This document shows, one piece after another, positions 7,634 through 11,928 of a stretch of DNA of 11,928 nt. How positions within the stretch are numbered: the first letter of the stretch is position 1; every line of letters begins with the position of its first letter. Below the pieces are notes generated by a model that was not told where the DNA came from, made no database searches, and saw nothing but the letters and a program-made list of their open reading frames with translations. The stretch is from Deltaproteobacteria bacterium (GTDB lineage Bacteria > Desulfobacterota > DSM-4660 > Desulfatiglandales > HGW-15), in NCBI GenBank assembly GCA_020342025.1, contig CP070840.1, positions 4,005,804 to 4,017,731 of the forward strand. The letters run 5' to 3'. Both the position numbers and the translations under genes were made by a program.

Positions 7634-7687
7634 CCAAGACCCCCATCGCCCTATCCCGTCTTCTTTGCGGAATAACCCTACTATACC

Positions 7688-7756
7688 GTCACTCCCGCGC
7701 AAGCGGGAGTCCAATATGTGGTGGAATTACCGGATTCCCGCTTTAGCGGGAATGAC
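7688..7756. repeat. Pair of head-to-head dispersed hairpin repeats (REP-like)
   Basis: Two 25-bp units lie in opposite orientation, at 7688-7712 and 7732-7756. Each contains an 8-bp perfect stem with a 4-nt loop: ACTCCCGC-GCAA-GCGGGAGT (7691-7710) and ATTCCCGC-TTTA-GCGGGAAT (7734-7753). Read in the same direction, the units share GTCAYTCCCGC, then AAGCGGGARTCC. Sequences of this kind (TTCCCGC...GCGGGAA) are scattered in many proteobacterial genomes. They lie between the dehydrogenase stop and the DUF6125-like gene. Neither hairpin is followed by a T run, so a simple intrinsic terminator is unlikely, but they may stabilise RNA ends. Confidence 0.85.
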
Positions 7757-7840
7757 ATGCGAGTAGGATCATAGCCCTTTTCCACAAGCTTCTAGTATAA
7801 CGGTCCAACTAGTAACATTTTGATATTACGAGACAACATG

Positions 7841-9115
7841 CTAATCGGCAGCCGCGCTGTTGTGGATCTTCCACATATCCTCATCCGTGAAGCACCGTTC
7901 GCTTTCATCAGGATGCATGGCGTCCTGTTCAAGCTTCCGGCGATCGTAAGGCTGATTCAGGACTTGATCATAATATTCATGCTGGATGAGGAGGTTCATA
8001 ATCTGGCTCGTTCCGGTCCATATGAGGGCAAGCCGGGTATCTCTTAGGGCTCGCTCTATGGGATATACGTCGGTGTAGCCGATACCACCCATGATCTGCA
8101 TGGCATTGTTTACGATATTCCACGCGGCTTCTGTGGCAAATCTCTTGGCCTCACTGACGATACGTCGGACATTGGGATACTTCTCATCCACTGCGCGAGC
8201 AGCCATGTAGGTGAGTCCCCGCGCAGCGTCAAGCTGCGTAATCGAGTCGGCCACCAGAAAGCTCACGCCCTGGAACTCACGGATCAGTTGGCCAAAGGCC
8301 TTACGCCTGTTGGAATATCTTACCGCCAGATCCAGAGCACCCCAAACCCCCAAGCATCCAGAGGCGGAGGTGAGCCGCTCCGGGATCATCATCTGATTAA
8401 AACAGAGGCCACCACCATGGAGTTCTCCAATCAGGTTCTCTTTGGGAACCTCAGCGTTTCTGAAGACCAGTCTTCCTGTTCCACCCCCCCTGCATCCCAT
8501 AAGGCCGTAAAGATACTCGGTCTTTACGCCGGGCCCCTTGTCGATGATAAGGAGACTGATTCGGTTATGCCTGTGTGCATCAGGCTCGAAATTGGTCCTG
8601 CAGTAAACAACGAAAAAGTCAGCACCTTCGGCGCCCACCACAAAACGTTTTTGGCCATTGACAATGAAGTGGTCTCCTTCCAAAATCGCCTTGGTCGTCG
8701 CCCCGAAGAAATCGGAGCCTCCCCGCGGCTCTGTTAGGGCCTCAGCGGAGACGAGCTTTCCTTCTAGATAGGGCTCCAAATACTTTTGTTTCTGCTCTTC
8801 AGTCCCGAAAGCATTCAGTGCCTCCCCAACGATGGAGGGCATGGCAAAGGCGCATCCGAGGGCCATGCCAAGGGCCCCGATCTCTTCGGTGGCAGCCACC
8901 TCTGCGACCCAACCCAGCCCCCTGCCCCCGTACTTCTTGGGAAATCGGATCCCCCGCAGGTTATACGCCGCTAACCTTTCGACGAACTCTCTTGGATAGG
9001 TGATTTCGTCATTATCCAATTTTCTGAGGAAATCACTGGAGACCTCCTCCTTGACGAATTTCCTGGCCTCATCTCTTACCGCCCGTTCTTTTGGCTTCAG
9101 CAAAAAATCATACAT
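7841..9115 (-). CDS. Acyl-CoA dehydrogenase family protein with relocated catalytic Glu
   Basis: This 424-residue FAD enzyme would oxidise an acyl-CoA thioester and pass electrons to ETF. The N-terminal helical domain spans about 1-120, the middle beta domain about 121-230 (AEALTEPRGGSDF at 124-136, GQKRFVVGAEGADFF at 154-168), and the C-terminal helical domain 231-385. FAD-contact signatures are present: RKAFGQLIREFQGVSF (271-286) and the MGGIGYTDVYPIERALRD block (342-359). At the place of the usual catalytic Glu (YEGT in medium-chain enzymes) it reads W366-T367-G368-T369. Instead, E246 in IPERL corresponds to the helix-G Glu used by isovaleryl- and long-chain enzymes, so it is probably active. 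About 40 residues extend past the core. The start at 9115 has GGAGG 7 nt upstream. It is transcribed divergently from an alpha/beta-hydrolase. The exact acyl substrate is unknown. Confidence 0.95.
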   Translation of the reverse strand: MYDFLLKPKERAVRDEARKFVKEEVSSDFLRKLDNDEITYPREFVERLAAYNLRGIRFPKKYGGRGLGWVAEVAATEEIGALGMALGCAFAMPSIVGEALNAFGTEEQKQKYLEPYLEGKLVSAEALTEPRGGSDFFGATTKAILEGDHFIVNGQKRFVVGAEGADFFVVYCRTNFEPDAHRHNRISLLIIDKGPGVKTEYLYGLMGCRGGGTGRLVFRNAEVPKENLIGELHGGGLCFNQMMIPERLTSASGCLGVWGALDLAVRYSNRRKAFGQLIREFQGVSFLVADSITQLDAARGLTYMAARAVDEKYPNVRRIVSEAKRFATEAAWNIVNNAMQIMGGIGYTDVYPIERALRDTRLALIWTGTSQIMNLLIQHEYYDQVLNQPYDRRKLEQDAMHPDESERCFTDEDMWKIHNSAAAD

Positions 9116-9171
9116 ATCAGACCTCCCTCGCCACTATTGTCTAGCCTCAATGAAAAGATTATATAGGGAAA

Positions 9172-9212
9172 TGAACAATGTTCACGATATTGAACAATGT
9201 TAGAATTGTCAA
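9172..9212 (-). promoter_or_regulatory. Acyl-CoA dehydrogenase promoter with tandem operator-like palindromes
   Basis: On the minus strand, TTGACA (9212-9207), a 17-bp spacer and TATCGT (9189-9184, 4 of 6) form the likely promoter, with transcription starting near 9177. An exact 11-bp direct repeat, TGAACAATGTT, occurs at 9172-9182 and 9191-9201 (19-bp period). The first copy extends to TGAACA-A-TGTTCA, a 13-bp palindrome with one central base, lying over the start point. The second lies in the spacer next to the -10. This position fits repression by a dimeric regulator such as a TetR-family protein; which one is not shown. A second -10-like TATAAT (9163-9158) has only a weak -35. Confidence 0.75.
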
Positions 9213-9226
9213 GCAAAAAAGGTGCA

Positions 9227-9284
9227 CCTGCTTGGAAATACGAACCCCCCTTTCGCCTCCTGCTTGGGCATTGCTCTCAAGCAG
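9227..9284. repeat. Three CTGCTTG motifs in the divergent control region
   Basis: CCTGCTTGG occurs at 9227-9235 and again at 9259-9267 (32-bp period), and the inverse CAAGCAG is at 9278-9284. The second and third can pair as a 7-bp stem with an 11-nt loop. Immediately left is a 10-bp palindrome, AGGTGCACCT (9220-9229), overlapping the first copy. They lie between the two divergent promoters, upstream of the hydrolase -35, where an activator or repressor would bind. The function is inferred from position only. Confidence 0.5.
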
Positions 9285-9307
9285 AACTCGAGCGAGAAAA
9301 CCTCAAA

Positions 9308-9336
9308 TTGACAGAAAAACACATTTTTAATAAATT
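9308..9336 (+). promoter_or_regulatory. Sigma-70-like promoter of the alpha/beta-hydrolase gene
   Basis: TTGACA (9308-9313), a 17-bp spacer and TAAATT (9331-9336, 4 of 6) would start transcription near 9343 and leave a leader of about 58 nt. It diverges from the dehydrogenase promoter; the two -35 boxes are about 95 bp apart. Confidence 0.55.
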
Positions 9337-9400
9337 CTCTCACCTATCCTGAGAAAATGAATCTGTTTTTTTCCATCCGACTAACTTCAAAGGAGTCACT

Positions 9401-10360
9401 ATGGCTGATTTAAGTATTCTAGACCCGCGAGTATTCCATCCTGAGGCTGTGGACCCTGAAACAGCTAAGTTTAACAAAATGATTGAACAACTGCTTGCCA
9501 AGATGCCACCTACCCACAAAGGAACGCCGCAACAGATTCGTGAGGAGAGGGAGTCAGGGAAGAGTTGGTTGGGGCCGATCAAACGCCTTGATGAAGGGCA
9601 AGATCGAGTGGTTCAAGGCCAGAGTGGTGATGTCCCTATTCGGGTCTTTGTCCCCGACAAGGTGAAGGGTGTTTATCTCCACATTCATGGCGGTGGTTTC
9701 GTGCTCATGCGCCCATACTACTTTGACCAGGCCCTGGCCGAGATTGCCAGGAGATGCAAGGTGGCCGTCGTCAGCGTTGATTACCGACTTGCTCCCGAGG
9801 ATCCCTACCCTGCAGCCCCAGATGATTGTGAGACCGTAGCGCTCTGGCTTACAGAAAACGCCAAGTCGGAATTTGGCTCAGAAAGACTAATCATCGGGGG
9901 AGAATCTGCCGGGGCCAATCTTTCGGTGGTCACCCTTATTAGGATGCGTGATCGGCATGGTTTTTCGGGATTCTCCGGGGCCAATCTTGTCTATGGTTGT
10001 TATGACGCCACAATGACACCGAGCCAACGCAACTGGGGGGAGAGAAACCTGATACTTTCAACGCCGACCATAGCATGGTTTAATGACCACTACGTCCCCA
10101 TGGAAAAACGGGGCGACCCCGATGTATCTCCCCTCTATGCCGATTTGTCCAACATGCCGCCCGCATTGTTTACAGTGGGCACTCTTGACCCCCTCCTGGA
10201 TGACTCTCTTTTCATGCATGCCCGTTGGGTGGCCGCAGGGAATGATTCCCAGCTGGCCGTCTATCCTGGTGGCATTCACATCTTTAATCTCTTTCCCATC
10301 AAGATCGCTCAAGAGGCGAATGACAAGGCACATGATTTTATCGCCAAGGCAGCGAATTAG
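9401..10360 (+). CDS. Alpha/beta-hydrolase of the hormone-sensitive-lipase family (esterase/lipase, family IV)
   Basis: This 319-residue enzyme would hydrolyse carboxyl esters, typically of short or medium chains. The HSL-family oxyanion motif is at 96-99 (HGGG, in YLHIHGGGF), followed by VDYRLAPEDPYPAAPDD (126-142). The nucleophile is S169 in GESAG (167-171). The acid is D263 in GTLDPLLDD and the base H293 in GGIHIF, so the triad is complete. Residues 1-85 form the usual N-terminal cap. No signal peptide is seen, so it should be cytoplasmic. AAGGAG lies just before the ATG at 9401. It is transcribed divergently from the acyl-CoA dehydrogenase and shares its control region. A plausible joint role is freeing an acid from an ester for activation and oxidation, but this is inference. 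Confidence 0.93.
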   Translation: MADLSILDPRVFHPEAVDPETAKFNKMIEQLLAKMPPTHKGTPQQIREERESGKSWLGPIKRLDEGQDRVVQGQSGDVPIRVFVPDKVKGVYLHIHGGGFVLMRPYYFDQALAEIARRCKVAVVSVDYRLAPEDPYPAAPDDCETVALWLTENAKSEFGSERLIIGGESAGANLSVVTLIRMRDRHGFSGFSGANLVYGCYDATMTPSQRNWGERNLILSTPTIAWFNDHYVPMEKRGDPDVSPLYADLSNMPPALFTVGTLDPLLDDSLFMHARWVAAGNDSQLAVYPGGIHIFNLFPIKIAQEANDKAHDFIAKAAN

Positions 10361-10556
10361 TGCCAAGATTTGATGAATAAAGTTCATTGTTTACAATTTT
10401 TGTCAATTTCTTGGGCCCATTTTTTTAGCGATTAATGTCAACTGCCTGGAATCCTGAAAGGTTTCCTTTCCTGCGAATATGGCAAGAGGCTTGCATACAA
10501 TGGGGAGCCATTAGGGCGTCCAAACAAAGTCAACACGAAGGCAGGATAATCCATTT

Positions 10557-10754
10557 ATGAAGAAGATCACGGAACTTTGGCGAAAACTAACCATAGGTGA
10601 TTACGAGAAAAACTATACAGGCGCGAAAGCCACAGGCTCTTGCATAATTTGTGGGAGTCCGGCGAAAAAGTTCCGGGATGCAGCGGCTAAGCTGGAATAT
10701 TCCATCTCTGCACTCTGTCAGAATTGCCAGGATGAATACCTGAATGGAAGATAA
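10557..10754 (+). CDS. Small protein with paired CxxC motifs (putative zinc ribbon)
   Basis: This 65-residue protein has C29-I-I-C32-G and, 21 residues on, C54-Q-N-C57-Q-D, the form of a treble-clef or zinc-ribbon knuckle pair. The stretch between them (SPAKKFRDAAAKLEYSISAL) is helical and charged, and the N-terminus (KKITELWRKLTIGDYEKNY) looks amphipathic. The composition and Cys pairs make a real gene likely, despite a weak Shine-Dalgarno (AGGA about 11 nt before the ATG). I do not recognise a named family. It sits alone between the hydrolase and the FHA-GAF gene, 121 bp before the latter. DNA, RNA or protein binding are all possible. Confidence 0.7.
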   Translation: MKKITELWRKLTIGDYEKNYTGAKATGSCIICGSPAKKFRDAAAKLEYSISALCQNCQDEYLNGR

Positions 10755-10782
10755 GATTTGTTCAGCCTGATTCGATTATTGC

Positions 10783-10812
10783 TTGAGCATATAGGGCAAA
10801 ATAGGAGATAAT
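10783..10812 (+). promoter_or_regulatory. Possible promoter of the FHA-GAF gene
   Basis: TTGAGC (10783-10788, 4 of 6) and GATAAT (10807-10812, 5 of 6) are separated by 18 bp, about 64 bp before the start codon. The match is moderate, and readthrough from the small upstream gene is an alternative. Confidence 0.4.
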
Positions 10813-10875
10813 AATAGTTTCCGCATTATCTGCAGTTCCACTTCGGAAAGTTGTTCAAAAAGAAAGGTGTAGGTT

Positions 10876-11811
10876 ATGAGTAAAGTCTATGTTCTGAACG
10901 GACCAGAAATAGGGGAATCTTTTGAACTCAGAGAAGGAGTCAGCTTTCTGGGACGCTCGCCTGACAATGAGATCCGACTCACCGACAAGACTGTTTCTCG
11001 CAAGCACCTAAAGGTTGTCAGGAAGGGTGACAGATATCTTATTACGGATTTGAAAAGCCGAAATGGTACTTTTGTGAGTGGGGAATTCTTGAGCCCTGGT
11101 AAGGAAGTGGAAGTAAGAGAGGGCGTTCCCATAGCCGTTGGAATAACGGTGATTTGTCTGGGTGAGGGGTGCACGGAACAAATGGTACCCTTTCTTGAGT
11201 CTATTGACCTGACCGAAGACCCTGATGAATTAAACCGCACCCTACAAATGCACCAAGACAGGATTGCACAAAATAAGCTGCGATTTCTCTACAATGCGTC
11301 CAAGACCTTAACAGAGGATCTATCCATAAAAGAGACATTAGAAAAGCTGCTCGCTCACATTTTCGATCTTCTCAGAAGAGTTGACAGAGGGGTTTTCGTC
11401 TTGATTGATCCAGACACAGAAGAGGTCACGGAAATTATATACAAATCAAGTAATCCAGGTGATGATGCCACCACGGTGTACTGTGAGGAGATCGTGAAGC
11501 GGGTCATAAGGAGCAGAAAACCGTTTTTTGTATCGGATGCCAAAACCGATAAAAGCGATTTTGTGGACACCTTAGAAGTATTGAAAATAGAGTCCGTATT
11601 GTGCGTCCCCCTGATCTCCAGATCCCAGATCCTGGGAGCCATATATGTGGACTCCCTGAAACGACCCTATGGATTTCGAAGAGAGGATCTCGCCCTTCTT
11701 ATGAACTTGAGTCTCCGGATTGCTCCCGCCATAGATGACGCCCGATTCGCATCGGAGATATTGGAGGTGGCAGAGGCGTTATCCTCTGAAACGCAGGAAG
11801 TGCCGAAATAA
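10876..11811 (+). CDS. FHA-GAF domain signalling protein
   Basis: This is a 311-residue cytoplasmic protein with two sensory or adaptor domains and no catalytic output. The FHA domain fills about 1-96 and has all the phosphothreonine-binding landmarks: G26-R27-S28, S41-RK-H44 and R62-N63-G64-T65. A linker with a short helical segment (about 112-135) leads to a GAF domain at about 138-290, with FLYNASKTLTEDLSIKETLEKLL at its start and SVLCVPLISRSQILGAIYVDS (240-260) as its typical beta strands. FHA-GAF proteins elsewhere often carry a further histidine kinase, cyclase or sigma-54 domain; here the protein stops after GAF, with a short Glu-rich tail. It probably docks a Thr-phosphorylated partner and reports a small ligand. 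No Ser/Thr kinase gene is in the window. The start has AGG close to the ATG and AAAGG about 9 nt away. Confidence 0.92.
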   Translation: MSKVYVLNGPEIGESFELREGVSFLGRSPDNEIRLTDKTVSRKHLKVVRKGDRYLITDLKSRNGTFVSGEFLSPGKEVEVREGVPIAVGITVICLGEGCTEQMVPFLESIDLTEDPDELNRTLQMHQDRIAQNKLRFLYNASKTLTEDLSIKETLEKLLAHIFDLLRRVDRGVFVLIDPDTEEVTEIIYKSSNPGDDATTVYCEEIVKRVIRSRKPFFVSDAKTDKSDFVDTLEVLKIESVLCVPLISRSQILGAIYVDSLKRPYGFRREDLALLMNLSLRIAPAIDDARFASEILEVAEALSSETQEVPK

Positions 11812-11928
11812 AGCGCCCTGCGCATCTTCAATTTCTAGGGATAGTGGGAATGTCTCTACCCTCACCAATACGTCACCTCCGCGTCTTTCAAAAATCTTTT
11901 AATAGTAGTGCAATTCAAAAAGGAGACA
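11812..11928 (+). other. Intergenic end of window with Shine-Dalgarno of the next gene
   Basis: No gene is seen after the FHA-GAF stop. The last bases contain AAGGAG (11920-11925), a strong ribosome-binding sequence, so a plus-strand gene probably begins just beyond the window. No clear terminator hairpin separates it from the FHA-GAF gene, so they may be co-transcribed. Confidence 0.45.

Noticed and set aside
8288..8737. Plus-strand 149-codon frame
   Set aside because: Antisense to the acyl-CoA dehydrogenase; no ribosome-binding site or domain.
10058..10387. Minus-strand 109-codon frame with several Cys and His
   Set aside because: Antisense to the C-terminal part of the alpha/beta-hydrolase; the Cys/His pattern does not form a regular zinc site.
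10421..10428. GGGCCC-type palindrome followed by seven T as terminator
   Set aside because: The palindrome has no loop, so it cannot form a stable RNA hairpin of the intrinsic-terminator type.
10456..10470. Hairpin GAAAGG-TTT-CCTTTC as terminator after the hydrolase
   Set aside because: The stem is only 6 bp, it is not followed by a T run, and it lies almost 100 bp after the stop codon.

Overview
The window reads as bacterial chromosome. The gene set (stand-alone XRE repressor, DksA-like zinc-finger protein, anaerobe-style acyl-CoA dehydrogenase, a 195-codon frame resembling the DUF6125 / ATC-hydrolase-like group, FHA-GAF protein, small CxxC protein) suggests a member of the Desulfobacterota (former Deltaproteobacteria). 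This is an inference from protein style and promoter form, because the window contains no rRNA or other taxonomic marker. Promoters look like ordinary sigma-70 sites (TTGACA with a 16-18 bp spacer). I see no tRNA, CRISPR array, insertion sequence or prophage gene.

Left part (1-1270, minus strand). A DksA/TraR-type C4 zinc-finger protein runs off the left edge. Behind it lies a 66-residue XRE/Cro-type regulator whose -10 box sits inside a perfect 16-bp palindrome, which suggests autorepression. A stretch of AT-rich DNA without genes separates these from the next block.

Centre (1273-7633, minus strand). Five genes are read in the same direction: a DUF6125-like protein, a TetR regulator, a large RND permease, its periplasmic adaptor (4-bp overlap with the permease) and a transglutaminase-like cysteine-peptidase-fold protein. 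This looks like a regulated export cassette. The permease has its own promoter, with an 11-bp near-identical direct repeat (19-bp period) covering both the -35 and -10. No outer-membrane factor is present, so a TolC-like partner would have to come from elsewhere. A pair of head-to-head dispersed hairpin repeats sits just upstream of the first gene.

Right part (7841-11928). An acyl-CoA dehydrogenase (minus) and an HSL-family alpha/beta-hydrolase (plus) diverge from a 285-bp regulatory region. That region carries two good promoters, a tandem GAACA-N-TGTTC operator-like repeat over the dehydrogenase promoter, and three copies of CTGCTTG. The dehydrogenase lacks the usual catalytic Glu near its C-terminus but has a Glu at the alternative helix-G position. 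A 65-residue CxxC/CxxC protein and an FHA-GAF signalling protein follow on the plus strand. The window ends in a Shine-Dalgarno sequence that probably serves the next gene.

No single element is unmistakably a new system. The most promising leads are the export cassette with its unusual companions (DUF6125-like and transglutaminase-like proteins) and the densely built dehydrogenase/hydrolase control region.
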